From contig NZ_JAUSYZ010000002.1 in the NCBI RefSeq assembly GCF_030817195.1, positions 124,001 to 188,000 on the forward strand: 64,000 bases of DNA. The letters run 5' to 3'. The DNA comes from Arthrobacter globiformis (GTDB lineage Bacteria; Actinomycetota; Actinomycetes; Actinomycetales; Micrococcaceae). Position 1 is the stretch's first letter, and each line of letters starts with the position of its first letter. Below are positions 33,324-41,923 of this stretch, in pieces. The notes beneath the pieces were generated by a model. It searched no databases, was not told where the DNA came from, and was given only the letters and a program-made list of their open reading frames with translations. The position numbers and the translations under genes were made by a program.

Positions 33324-33982
33324 GACCGGGCCTCGCTCGTGTTCAGTAGCGGCAGGGCCAAGCGCACGGGCTGGTCCCTCTGTGAGTCCGAATACTCCAG
33401 CGCCAAGCCCGCGGAATCGCGCGGTGCAAGGTAGCTGATCAGCATGTGCTCGATGGCATGTGGCTCCACAACGCCCAGGCTGCGGTCGGAGTCCTGCGGA
33501 GTGACCGTCGTACCCGAGGGGGCCAGCCTCAGACGCAACTCGCCCGGGCTGAACAGAACAGGCTGCAGTCCCCCGTTATGTACCTCCACCTCCACCACAA
33601 CATCGCCCCAGGTGAGGTTCACCGGCTGTGGCCAGCCGCCCTGGTACAAGAGCGCGCCACCATGACCATGCCCGCCTGTGCCGGCCGTGCCCCCGGCAGC
33701 CCGGGCTAAACCGACGCCGCCCGCGGTGATCTGCGGCATTGCCGCCACCAGGTTGCTGGCTGCCATTCGCCCCTCGGAGTCCAGGCGGGCAAAGCGACCC
33801 GCACGAATAACAGACACCCTCCCGAAGGCTGTGGCGACGCCGGTTGCCGCACCGAGTCCACTGCGTGCAACAACGCCGTATGTCCCCCCGGCTACTAACA
33901 GGAAAGCCCCACCGCCGACCACCCAGCCAAACTGGCGGCGGGTCAACGCGCCTGCCGGAAATACGCCGGTATGAGAATCCAT
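33320..33982 (-). CDS. Tat-signal protein partnered with the multicopper oxidase
   Basis: About 220 residues from ATG 33982, preceded by GGGGGTGG. The N-terminus holds a twin-arginine signal (LTRRQFGWVVGGGAFLLVAGG). The mature part includes a His/Gly-rich stretch (GGTAGTGGHGHGGALLYQGG), then a beta-rich domain (VNLTWGDVVVEVEVHNGGLQPVLFS). It is exported folded, possibly as a metal-loading or carrier partner for the signal-less oxidase encoded by the overlapping gene. Function otherwise unknown. Confidence 0.7.
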   Translation of the reverse strand: MDSHTGVFPAGALTRRQFGWVVGGGAFLLVAGGTYGVVARSGLGAATGVATAFGRVSVIRAGRFARLDSEGRMAASNLVAAMPQITAGGVGLARAAGGTAGTGGHGHGGALLYQGGWPQPVNLTWGDVVVEVEVHNGGLQPVLFSPGELRLRLAPSGTTVTPQDSDRSLGVVEPHAIEHMLISYLAPRDSAGLALEYSDSQRDQPVRLALPLLNTSEARS

Positions 33983-34515
33983 GACCACCCCCAATGCGGT
34001 TTGCGGAATAGGTCAATGCTCGTGGCCGAAACCTACAAAAACCTTGGGTCTGCACGGAAAGAAGACGAACCGAGAGCGTGTCGACCTTTTCAGGCGGCAA
34101 GCGCTCGGAATAGGCCACCACCGTTAGAGACACGAGGACCTCCTGCGAAGTGTGCTTGCTCGGCAGCCACCACACAACACCGGGAGTCTCTTATTGCGTC
34201 AAAATCCGCAGACCACACGGCTGTCGGTGCCGGTCCCGGTTGCATCGCAGGCTCCCGCGTTACTTCCTGAGCAGGAACGGGAGCTGGAGCCGATGCAGAG
34301 CTCGGTGCGAAGGCATGGGGCGGTCTCATTTCCTTGGAAGTGGAACGCCCAGAACCGTTCCGTTGAAAAGAGGGGGACACGCCATGGGATTGTGGCTTTC
34401 GGCGTTATTTGGCGGCGTTTTGTGATCGATAAATAGCGCGCAGAGCCACGGTGTCAGCGGCCATGAAAAACTGCCCATAGCGGCCCGGTGGCGTTGCAGG
34501 ACCAGAGCTTTCTGC
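33983..34515. other. Intergenic region
   Basis: Contains the probable promoter and leader of the oxidase operon on the minus strand and otherwise unassignable sequence up to the IS110 remnant. No supported gene. Confidence 0.4.
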
Positions 34516-34815
34516 ATCGTCGCGATCGAGGGCACCGGGTCCTATGGCGCCGGCCTGACCAAGGCACTCTCCAGCAGCGGACTGCAGGTGGTTGAGGCCC
34601 GGCCGCCCGGACGCGGTTCCCGTGGGAGCAGGGGCAAGTCAGACGCCATTGATGCCGTCGCCGCCGCCCGCGCGACGCTCTCATTAGACACCGCCCAGCT
34701 TGCCCGACCGCGGGCCGAAGGCCCACGTGAAGCGCTCACAGTACTCTTGGCCGCGAGGCGGCGCCCGGACACTGCACGAACCATCACGCGTGGTCTTGCT
34801 CTTTGCTGTACTTGA
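34516..34815 (+). pseudogene. IS110-family transposase fragment
   Basis: One frame reads IVAIEGTGSYGAGLTKAL, then VVEARPPGR, KSDAIDAVAAARATL and EALTVLLAARR. This is the DEDD-type N-terminal half of an IS110 transposase, including the conserved E-G-T-G-S-Y and KSD-x-IDA motifs. The first DEDD aspartate, the start and the whole C-terminal half are missing. Remnant only. Confidence 0.85.
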
Positions 34816-34847
34816 TCCTGAGCGAACAGCGGGCTGATGATCCAAAC

Positions 34848-35339
34848 ATGGGCACACTCAAGCCGACAGACACCGCAACTAGAAACAAGAATCCTGCGCA
34901 GGCCAAGCGCATCCTGACGCACCTCATGCTTGCCGTCCTGGTCTTCGTCGCCGGGATGTTGACCTGTGCCGTCACGTCCGGCGGCACCAAGGAAACAGTG
35001 CGGGAGGTTCCAGGCCCGGTCAGGGAAGTGCCCAGGCCGTCCTGCCTACAAGCCCTCGACCACGCCGACCGGACATTCAGGACCTTCGCTAAGGTCCTGC
35101 GCTTGCTGCAGGCCGGCGACTACGCCGCAGCCGAGGCATGGACCCAAAAGCTGGCCGGAATCCCGCCGGAGTACAACGCTGCCAAGGCGGCGTGCCGCGC
35201 CGGGACAGGCCGCCTGGACGAACTCACCGGAGTCTTCAGGAGCCTGGGCTCCGACGCCCCAACAACCTTCCCTCTCGGACCGATAATCTGCACCAAGGGG
35301 TCCTTTTTCACAGTCCCCGCGACCGCAAGACTGAGCTAG
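34848..35339 (+). CDS. Membrane-anchored hypothetical protein
   Basis: 163 residues from ATG 34848. One N-terminal membrane helix (LTHLMLAVLVFVAGMLTCAV, about 24-43) follows a charged segment. Next is a short REVPGPVREVPRP linker, then a helical domain with two cysteines (SCLQALDHAD, KAACRAGTGRLDEL). Probably extracytoplasmic. No recognised family. Confidence 0.55.
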   Translation: MGTLKPTDTATRNKNPAQAKRILTHLMLAVLVFVAGMLTCAVTSGGTKETVREVPGPVREVPRPSCLQALDHADRTFRTFAKVLRLLQAGDYAAAEAWTQKLAGIPPEYNAAKAACRAGTGRLDELTGVFRSLGSDAPTTFPLGPIICTKGSFFTVPATARLS

Positions 35340-35617
35340 CGCACAGCCAGAGGACCCTCGAAGGCCGCAAAGTAGTCAGCGGTGTGATGGTGTTCTTCCT
35401 CGCCGGGGAGGGTCCTTTTAGCCTTCATCGGGGCTCCGCCAAGGGGCAGACTCCTGGTCTCAGGAAGTTCAGGAGTCAGCCCCGCCTCTCGGCGCGCCGA
35501 CTGATCCGTCAGCGTCAGAGCGGCAGAAAGAGCACGCCGGTGATTCGCAGCGCGTACGGCATCCAGCAGGGCTCGATGGGCGTGTGCGAACTTCCGTTCT
35601 GCTACAGAAGTCACCAC
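35336..35617 (-). CDS. Hypothetical helical protein
   Basis: 93 residues from GTG 35617, preceded by GGGG. The N-terminal half is one or two helices (FAHAHRALLDAVRAANHRRAL, AALTLTDQSARREAGL); the C-terminal half is polar. Codon use has high third-position GC in the first half. It converges on, and overlaps by 4 nt, the preceding gene. Coding status is uncertain. Confidence 0.4.
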   Translation of the reverse strand: MVTSVAERKFAHAHRALLDAVRAANHRRALSAALTLTDQSARREAGLTPELPETRSLPLGGAPMKAKRTLPGEEEHHHTADYFAAFEGPLAVR

Positions 35618-35862
35618 ACAATCCCCGGCAATCGCCCGCCTGCTTCACGGGTTTGCCGCTCCATGATGCCTTCTGCTCCTCAAGATTGGGTATGAATTGT
35701 CCAAGGATGAACACAATTTTGAGCTTCCTGGGGAAGGTGTCCACGAGGGGCACCACCAAATTCAAGAAACAAAGTGCCGGCCCTGCGAGTGGTCAGTGCT
35801 AACGGCGCAGCGTGGATTAGGGTCATGACTTGGGGGACCCAAAATCACTCGGGAAGGACCCC

Positions 35863-36252
35863 ATGCGCAGTATCGAAATCACTGATAAAGGCACTCTTGA
35901 ACACATGGACGGAATCCTCCGACTGTCTTGGCGAAAGGGCCAAACCATTGGGGTCGAGGATGTTCACTGCGCAGTCGCTGCCATAGATGCGCTCGGTCAG
36001 GGAAACAGCTTGCCGATGCTCATACTTCTTGAAGGGGTGAATTTCACCCGGGAATCCCGAAAAGTCTTTCCGTCGAAGGGAAGCGTTTCACGGATTGCGC
36101 TCTTGGGTTCGTCTCCCGTGGACTATGTCATCGCACTCTTCGTTCTGCGGGTAAGTCCGCTGCCCTGCCCGGTCAGCTACTTCACCTCGTCAAGGAAGGC
36201 CATGACTTGGCTTCGCAGGGGCACCGGCCCTACACCCGAAGGAAAGCCGTAA
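35863..36252 (+). CDS. STAS/SpoIIAA-like protein (DUF7793-like)
   Basis: 129 residues from ATG 35863. Beta-strand start (MRSIEITDKGTLEHMDGIL), then LPMLILLEGVNFTRESRKVF, the landmark SRIALLGSSPVDYVIALFVLR and the C-terminal YFTSSRKAMTWL. This fits the small SpoIIAA/STAS-like family that is amplified in Arthrobacter. It may act in protein-protein regulation. A hairpin terminator follows. Confidence 0.7.
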   Translation: MRSIEITDKGTLEHMDGILRLSWRKGQTIGVEDVHCAVAAIDALGQGNSLPMLILLEGVNFTRESRKVFPSKGSVSRIALLGSSPVDYVIALFVLRVSPLPCPVSYFTSSRKAMTWLRRGTGPTPEGKP

Positions 36253-36310
36253 TCGCCCCTGGGAGCGGCACCAAATTCCGCGCTTCCCTGGTGGGCTGAC
36301 CGTGGAGAAG

Positions 36311-36337
36311 GCCCGCCGATTGGGGGGAACGGCGGGC
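36311..36337 (+). terminator. Hairpin terminator
   Basis: GCCCGCCG and CGGCGGGC with an 11-nt G-rich loop, 58 nt after the STAS-like gene, followed by TCTTAC. Confidence 0.6.
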
Positions 36338-36381
36338 TCTTACATCTGTGTGTCGTAACTACGTTCTTCAATATCGGCGAG

Positions 36382-37619
36382 TTCAGGTGGTGAGTGCAAC
36401 ACCCTGAATTGTGTGGGGTGTCGTCGATGGGCAGGCCGTGGTCGCCGTTGAGTGTTCGTTTAGCGTTCTGGGAAGGGCTGGATGCCGGGCTGTCGGTAGC
36501 CGTAGCGGCGCGGGCCGCGGGGGTGTCGCGTCCGACTGCGTACCGGTGGTTGAGCGACCATCAGAAGGTGTTGCCATCACCGGTTCAGGATTTGAGTGTG
36601 CCCCGTGCAGGGCTTTTGTCGTTGCGTGAGCGGGAAGAGATCGGGTTTCAGCTTGCCCAGGGTCATGGAGTGCGGCGTATCGCCGGCTTCCTGGGCCGGG
36701 CTCCGTCGACGATCAGCCGGGAGATCGCGAGGAACCGCGTCAGTGACCGGTATTCGCCATCGCTCGCGCAGGAGCAGACGTGGGCTCGTGCCCGCAGGCC
36801 GAAGCCGCGGAAGCTGGACGGGTTAGCGTTACGGGAACAGGTCACCACGATGCTCACCGACCGGTTCAGCCCGGAACAGGTCGCTGGCCGACTGAAGGTG
36901 GAGCATCCGGAGAATCCGGAGATGCAGGTGTCACACGAAACGATTTATCAGGCCCTCTTCGTCCAGGGCCGCGGATCCTTGCGCCTGGAAGTTGCGACGG
37001 CGCTGCGGTCCGGGCGGGTGCGTCGGCGCCCGCAAAGGCCGGAGGGTCCTCGCCCGCAGCGGTTCCAGGAGATGGTGATGATCTCTGACCGGCCGGCAGA
37101 GGTCGAGGACCGCGCCGTTCCCGGCCACTGGGAAGGGGACTTAATCATCGGTTCGACGGCATCGAAGTCCGCGATCGGGACCCTCGTCGAACGCACTACG
37201 GGATACGTGATGTTGCTGCATCTGCCCGAGGACCATACTGCCCGCACCGTCGCCGACGCCATGATCACCGCGATGAATACCCTCCCCGAGCAGTTGCGCC
37301 GATCGACGACCTGGGATCAAGGAGCGGAGATGTCCCGGCATCAAGAAATCACGATGGCGACCGGTATGCCGATCTACTTCTGCGACCCGCATTCACCCTG
37401 GCAGCGCGGCAGCAACGAAAACACCAACGGGCTCCTCCGCGAGTACTTCCCGAAAAGCACCGACCTGTCATTCCACGGGCCCGGAATCCTCGAAAACGTC
37501 GCCGCTGAACTCAACCGCCGGCCACGCAAACGACACGGCTACCGAACGCCCGCAGAAGTCCTCGCTGAGCTAGTCTCGAACCCAGTCAACTAAATCCGGT
37601 GTTGCAGGCACCACTGGAA
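36382..37619 (+). mobile_element. IS30-family insertion sequence, about 1.24 kb
   Basis: The inverted ends match well: left (36,382 on) TTCAGGTGGTGAGTGCAACA and right, read inward from 37,619, TTCCAGTGGTGCCTGCAACA, then both continue CC. One complete transposase gene lies between them. A target duplication is not obvious in the flanking bases. The element separates the STAS-like gene from the defence island. Confidence 0.9.
36427..37593 (+). CDS. IS30-family transposase
   Basis: 388 residues from ATG 36427. N-terminal HTH (VAVAARAAGVSRPTAYRWL) and a second HTH (LAQGHGVRRIAGFLGRAPSTISREI) bind the ends. The DDE catalytic core is complete: GHWEGDLIIG (first D), TTWDQGAEMSRH (second D) and QRGSNENTNGLLREYFPK (E). 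The C-terminal RPRKRHGYRTPAEVL is the family signature. Probably active. Confidence 0.95.
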   Translation: MGRPWSPLSVRLAFWEGLDAGLSVAVAARAAGVSRPTAYRWLSDHQKVLPSPVQDLSVPRAGLLSLREREEIGFQLAQGHGVRRIAGFLGRAPSTISREIARNRVSDRYSPSLAQEQTWARARRPKPRKLDGLALREQVTTMLTDRFSPEQVAGRLKVEHPENPEMQVSHETIYQALFVQGRGSLRLEVATALRSGRVRRRPQRPEGPRPQRFQEMVMISDRPAEVEDRAVPGHWEGDLIIGSTASKSAIGTLVERTTGYVMLLHLPEDHTARTVADAMITAMNTLPEQLRRSTTWDQGAEMSRHQEITMATGMPIYFCDPHSPWQRGSNENTNGLLREYFPKSTDLSFHGPGILENVAAELNRRPRKRHGYRTPAEVLAELVSNPVN

Positions 37620-37740
37620 TTCGCCATCGATGCTCACCATTAGTTGCGAGACAGAGAGCTCGGCTTAGGGAATGTCAGCGGCATACTTCGCTTCGCAGTA
37701 CGCCGGTTGGACTTCTTAGTCGCTCGTTGGCTGGATGCAT

Positions 37741-37762
37741 GTCAGAAACGACCGTTTCTGAC
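37741..37762. promoter_or_regulatory. Perfect palindrome upstream of the serine recombinase
   Basis: GTCAGAAACG and CGTTTCTGAC surround a central AC, 109 bp before the recombinase start. GGTCAAAACC follows twice downstream (37,812 and 37,842). This would suit a resolution (res) site or an operator. Confidence 0.55.
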
Positions 37763-37870
37763 CTCACTCCGGCATGGCTCCCGAAAAAGGCGGAAAAGCC
37801 CTCCTACTGTTGGTCAAAACCGGTTTCCGAAATGAAAGCTGGTCAAAACCTGTAGTGGAGGATTATTGAC

Positions 37871-38473
37871 GTGTCTGGCAACCTGATCGGGTACGCGAGG
37901 GTCAGTACTCGGGGGCAGTCTTTGGATTCCCAAGTGGATGCTCTAGTTGGGGCAGGGGCAGTGCGCGTGTTCCAGGAGTATGCTTCGGGCGCGACCCAGG
38001 CGAGGGCGCGCTGGAAAGAATGTCTGGACTATCTGCAATCAGGCAACGTGTTGATCGTGGCAGACCTGACTAGGTTGGGTCGCAGCACCGCGGATCTGGC
38101 GGACATCGTGACGGTGCTCGGCCATCGGGGGATAGGGTTCCGTTCCCTCGCGGAACCGTGGCTGGATACCACCAGCGCCCACGGCAAGCTCATTTTCGAC
38201 ATGTTCGCGTCACTCGCCGAATACGAACGCTCCCGGCTTTCTGAACGAACGAAAGCCGGCCTGGCAGCGGCAAAAGCCCGGGGCCGGCTCGGCGGGCGCC
38301 CACGAACCATGACCCCTTCAAAAACAGAGGCTGCTCAGCAGCTGCGTAACCAAGGGAAGACACTGAACGAAACAGCCCAGATCCTCAGCGTCAGCGTCTC
38401 ATCGTTGACCAGAGCCCTCAGCCAACTTTCCCGAACAGAGGTACTGAGAGCGGGGCACGAAGATGATGGGTAA
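37871..38473 (+). CDS. Serine recombinase (resolvase/invertase family)
   Basis: 200 residues from GTG 37871. The N-terminal catalytic domain begins LIGYARVSTRGQSLDSQ with the nucleophile Ser12. LTRLGRSTADLADIV and LIFDMFASLAEYERSRLSERTKAGLAAAKARGR carry the conserved arginines and the E helix (quoted in parts). The C-terminal HTH (TLNETAQILSVSVSSLTRAL) binds DNA. It probably resolves plasmid or transposon cointegrates. Its last 10 nt overlap the next gene, and a decayed second copy of its 3' end lies at 40,259. Confidence 0.92.
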   Translation: MSGNLIGYARVSTRGQSLDSQVDALVGAGAVRVFQEYASGATQARARWKECLDYLQSGNVLIVADLTRLGRSTADLADIVTVLGHRGIGFRSLAEPWLDTTSAHGKLIFDMFASLAEYERSRLSERTKAGLAAAKARGRLGGRPRTMTPSKTEAAQQLRNQGKTLNETAQILSVSVSSLTRALSQLSRTEVLRAGHEDDG

Positions 38474-40241
38474 GAAAAAATCTGAGCATTATCGCGGACA
38501 ACTCATGCTACAAATCGCGGCTGGCCGGTACTTTCGCCCAGACATTCCTCTCAGAGAGCATCTGCACAGGAGAACTTTTTACACGAACGTGTCGTTTCCG
38601 TTCGGGTCTCCGATTGGCTTGCCCGTGGGGACCGTCCTGTTTTCTACGGAAATCGCCGGCATGCCTACGGCCACGCTAGAGGCAATTGACCGTCTTGAGG
38701 CCCAAGGCTGGGATGGCACAGAAGAAGTGTTGATCGCTACTGGGGGCAACGAACTTCTTGACGACATTGCGTATGTGATGAGTTTTTCGCTCAATCGAAC
38801 GTTCATGCGTGATTATGATCAAATGCGACGCTTGGTCCTGCCCGAGGGGCGGCCAGTGCGCCCTCAGGGAGCACCTAGCTTGTTTCCGCAGCTCTTTGCA
38901 TCTGGGCAATTGATCAATTCTGGAGCATTGGATGAGTTGAAGAGCTTCATGGACGCCCTGTTGCAACTCCCACGTGTTGATTTTGCGCGAGCGATGCGGG
39001 TTATCCGTAACTCAGTTGATGCAACACGGAGGGCGGCGGATGACCCGACAGGTGCATACACGGACCTCGTTGCAGCGCTCGAATCTCTTTCCGAGGATTC
39101 GTTGACAATGCCGACTACGTGGGACCGGTATGACTCCTCCAAGCGCAAAATCATCGACGCGGCACTCTGCGATCTAGACGAAGAACAAGCAACAAGAGTC
39201 CGCAGCGCAGTATTGGAAGCCGATCGCGCCGGTTTGAAGCGTCGTTTCATTGCGTCAACACTTGCTAAAGTCTCCCCCGACTTCTACCGCACAGAGGCCA
39301 AAGGAACCATTAGGCCACCGAGGTCTGCCGAACTTGAACGCATGCTGAGTATCGCGTACGACATTCGTTCAAGAAGAAGCCACGTCCTGGAGAACCTAAG
39401 CCATGAAGCCTGGGTACACACAGATGGAGCGGAAACCACTTTCGAACCAAGCTTCCAGAGAGTTCTCACATTGGCCGGACTCTGGCGACTGCTTCGACAT
39501 GTGCTCAAGCGATACGTCGAGGCTATTCCACCCGAGGCGCCCGAACCTTGGGATTACCGCGATTCCCTCCCGGGGGTGATCCAGATGCAACTTGCACCCC
39601 AGTATTGGATTTGGCAGCACGAGCACCTCGATAGCAAATCAGCTCTTAAGAGATTTTGCGCAGTGGCAGAGGCCATCATCGACTGGCGTGCGGGACACAA
39701 CCAAGGATTCGATCTGACTCAAGTTGTAGAAAAAATCGAAAAACTGGTTCCTTGCCTTCCTGAAGGCGACGAAAAGACCGCGCTCATTGCCATCCACGTA
39801 CTTTGGCACCAAATTAGCGATCCGAAGGACCAAGGATCAACGGCAGAAGGCTTCCTGAAGAAATACGCCCTAGTACTGGATAAACCCTCGGCTATCGCCT
39901 ATACCACTGGGCTACTTTCGAATCACCGGCCTCCTGCATGGACACCAGAACAGTGGGCAGATTTGGCGGATTCTCGCCGCGCTTCCCGCGTCAGGGGAAA
40001 GGAGGCCCCGCTGCCTCCGGCCATCGATGCGTTGATACAGATTGAGGCGGCCGATCAGCTCGAAGCAGCCGGTAATCATCACGAGGCGATCAAGTTCGCC
40101 GCTAACGCGGTAGAGGAGTGCCCGGGCGACGACGCGGTCCTACTCTGGGAGCACCGGCTCATCTCCGGGGATCATGACCCGGGTTTTGATGTACACAAAT
40201 TTTTGTTCGGTAAGACTGCCGTTGAGGAAACCGCGAGTTAG
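38463..40241 (+). CDS. Uncharacterised large protein with HEPN-like R-x4-H motif, candidate defence effector
   Basis: 592 residues; start ATG 38463 (or the next codon) inside the resolvase 3' end. No family I can name covers it all. The middle contains LERMLSIAYDIRSRRSHVLE (about 291-310), in which R302-SRRS-H307 matches the R-x4-H core of ApeA-like HEPN ribonucleases, whose consensus is Y-D-x-R-S...H. Helical context follows (LTLAGLWRLLRHVLKRYV). The N-terminal 130 residues are beta-rich (LPVGTVLFSTEIAG, VLIATGGNELLDDIAYV). The C-terminus is TPR-like (ADQLEAAGNHHEAIKFAANAV). Codon use is less GC-biased than in neighbouring genes, suggesting separate acquisition. Confidence 0.6.
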   Translation: MMGKKKSEHYRGQLMLQIAAGRYFRPDIPLREHLHRRTFYTNVSFPFGSPIGLPVGTVLFSTEIAGMPTATLEAIDRLEAQGWDGTEEVLIATGGNELLDDIAYVMSFSLNRTFMRDYDQMRRLVLPEGRPVRPQGAPSLFPQLFASGQLINSGALDELKSFMDALLQLPRVDFARAMRVIRNSVDATRRAADDPTGAYTDLVAALESLSEDSLTMPTTWDRYDSSKRKIIDAALCDLDEEQATRVRSAVLEADRAGLKRRFIASTLAKVSPDFYRTEAKGTIRPPRSAELERMLSIAYDIRSRRSHVLENLSHEAWVHTDGAETTFEPSFQRVLTLAGLWRLLRHVLKRYVEAIPPEAPEPWDYRDSLPGVIQMQLAPQYWIWQHEHLDSKSALKRFCAVAEAIIDWRAGHNQGFDLTQVVEKIEKLVPCLPEGDEKTALIAIHVLWHQISDPKDQGSTAEGFLKKYALVLDKPSAIAYTTGLLSNHRPPAWTPEQWADLADSRRASRVRGKEAPLPPAIDALIQIEAADQLEAAGNHHEAIKFAANAVEECPGDDAVLLWEHRLISGDHDPGFDVHKFLFGKTAVEETAS

Positions 40242-40258
40242 ACGAGCAATAAGGCAGG

Positions 40259-40316
40259 GCAGCACAGATCCTCAGCGTCTCAATCCTTGACCCGGGCGCT
40301 TAGTCAACTCCCACCT
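40259..40316 (+). repeat. Decayed copy of the resolvase 3' end
   Basis: About 58 bp resembling 38,373-38,433 in the resolvase gene with a 9-bp deletion and scattered changes (shared CAGATCCTCAGCGTC, then TTGACC...GC..AGTCAACT). It lies right after the 592-residue gene, so that gene is bracketed by two resolvase-tail sequences in direct orientation. Confidence 0.7.
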
Positions 40317-40423
40317 GTCGGGACCATGGCCGTGGCCGCCCGGCTACCGGACGCTGTGCGTAGGCCCTTGGCATACATTTGACCGCGGTCGAGGTAACTC
40401 GGACTCTCAAATAAGATGAGCCG

Positions 40424-41923
40424 GTGATAACAGGCGAAATCAAATCTCAGGTAGACAAGGTCTGGAACGCGTTCTGGACCGGTGGCATCTCCAACCCCCT
40501 GGAAGTGATCGAACAGATCACGTATCTGCTCTTCCTGAAGCGTCTCGACGAGAACCAGACCCGAGCCGAGAACAAGGCCAACCGCACTGGTAAGCCGGTC
40601 GAAAACCCCGTCTTCCCCACGGGCCTGGATGACAAAGGCCGCTCCTACCAGGACTTCCGCTGGAGCAAGTTCAAGAACTTCTCCCGGGACGAGATGTACA
40701 CCGTCTTCGCGGAGCACATCTTCCCGTTCCTGCGCACGGGGCTGGTCCAACTGGCCAACGGTGATGAGTCCTCGTATGCCCAGCACATGAAGGACGCCCG
40801 CTTCACCATCCCTAACGCCGGGCTGCTGGAGAAAGTGGTCGACATTATCGATGAGATCCCGATGGATGAGCGCGACACTAAGGGTGACCTTTACGAGTAC
40901 ATGCTGGGCAAGATCGCCTCGGCCGGTACCAATGGCCAGTTTCGCACGCCCCGACACATCATCGACCTAATGGTGAAAATGACAGCGCCTCAGCCGCTTG
41001 AGGCCATCTGCGACCCGGCCGCCGGCACCGCCGGGTTCCTGGTCCAGGCCGGTGAATATCTCCGTCGGCAGAACCCGAACCTGCTGACCACTCCGGAGCA
41101 GAGCCGGTTCTTCCACCACAGCCAGTTCCACGGCTACGACTTTGACAGCACCATGCTGCGCATCGGATCCATGAACATGCTCCTGCACGGCGTCGAAGAT
41201 CCGGACATCGCCTACCGTGATTCTCTGGCGGACCTCCACCGCTCCGAGGAAGAAAAATACGACGTCATCCTGGCCAACCCGCCGTTTGCGGGCAGCTTGG
41301 ACTACGAGAACGTCGCCAAAGATCTGCTCTCCCTAGTCAAGACCAAAAAGACCGAGTTACTCTTTCTGGCCCTGTTCCTGAGGTTACTCAAGCCTGGCGG
41401 GCGTGCCGCGGTGATCGTGCCCGACGGCGTGATGTTCGGCTCATCCACCGCGCACAAGGCGCTTCGGAGAATGCTGGTTGAGGACCACAAACTCGACGGC
41501 GTGGTCAAACTCCCATCCGGTGTCTTCAGACCCTACGCCGGCGTCTCCACCGCGATCCTGTTCTTCACCAAGACCAACTCCGGCGGCACCGACAACGTCT
41601 GGTTCTACGACGTAACTTCGGACGGCTTCAGCCTCGATGACAAACGCACCCCGCTGGAAACCTCCGACCTCGACGACGTCATGGCACGCTGGCAGCAGCG
41701 GACGACGACGGAAGGCGACCGCGCACGCACCAACCAATCCTTCCTCGTTCCCAAGTCCGAAATCGCCGAAAACGGCTACGACCTTTCCCTCAACAGGTAC
41801 AAAGAGGTTGAGCACGAAGATATCGACCACGAGCAGCCGGCCGACATCATTGCTGACCTGGAGAAGCTGGAGCGGGAAATCACTCTGGGAATGGCCGAGC
41901 TGAAGGACCTTATCGGTGGTTGA
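40424..41923 (+). CDS. hsdM: Type I restriction-modification, DNA methyltransferase subunit HsdM
   Basis: 499 residues from GTG 40424. The N-terminal helical HsdM domain (WNAFWTGGISNPLEVIEQITYLLFLKRL region) is followed by the methylase: SAM-binding DPAAGTAGFL (197-206) and catalytic NPPF (285-288) for adenine-N6 methylation. Two HsdM join one HsdS to modify the recognition site; with HsdR they restrict. Its end overlaps the hsdS start by 8 nt. Confidence 0.96.
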   Translation: MITGEIKSQVDKVWNAFWTGGISNPLEVIEQITYLLFLKRLDENQTRAENKANRTGKPVENPVFPTGLDDKGRSYQDFRWSKFKNFSRDEMYTVFAEHIFPFLRTGLVQLANGDESSYAQHMKDARFTIPNAGLLEKVVDIIDEIPMDERDTKGDLYEYMLGKIASAGTNGQFRTPRHIIDLMVKMTAPQPLEAICDPAAGTAGFLVQAGEYLRRQNPNLLTTPEQSRFFHHSQFHGYDFDSTMLRIGSMNMLLHGVEDPDIAYRDSLADLHRSEEEKYDVILANPPFAGSLDYENVAKDLLSLVKTKKTELLFLALFLRLLKPGGRAAVIVPDGVMFGSSTAHKALRRMLVEDHKLDGVVKLPSGVFRPYAGVSTAILFFTKTNSGGTDNVWFYDVTSDGFSLDDKRTPLETSDLDDVMARWQQRTTTEGDRARTNQSFLVPKSEIAENGYDLSLNRYKEVEHEDIDHEQPADIIADLEKLEREITLGMAELKDLIGG

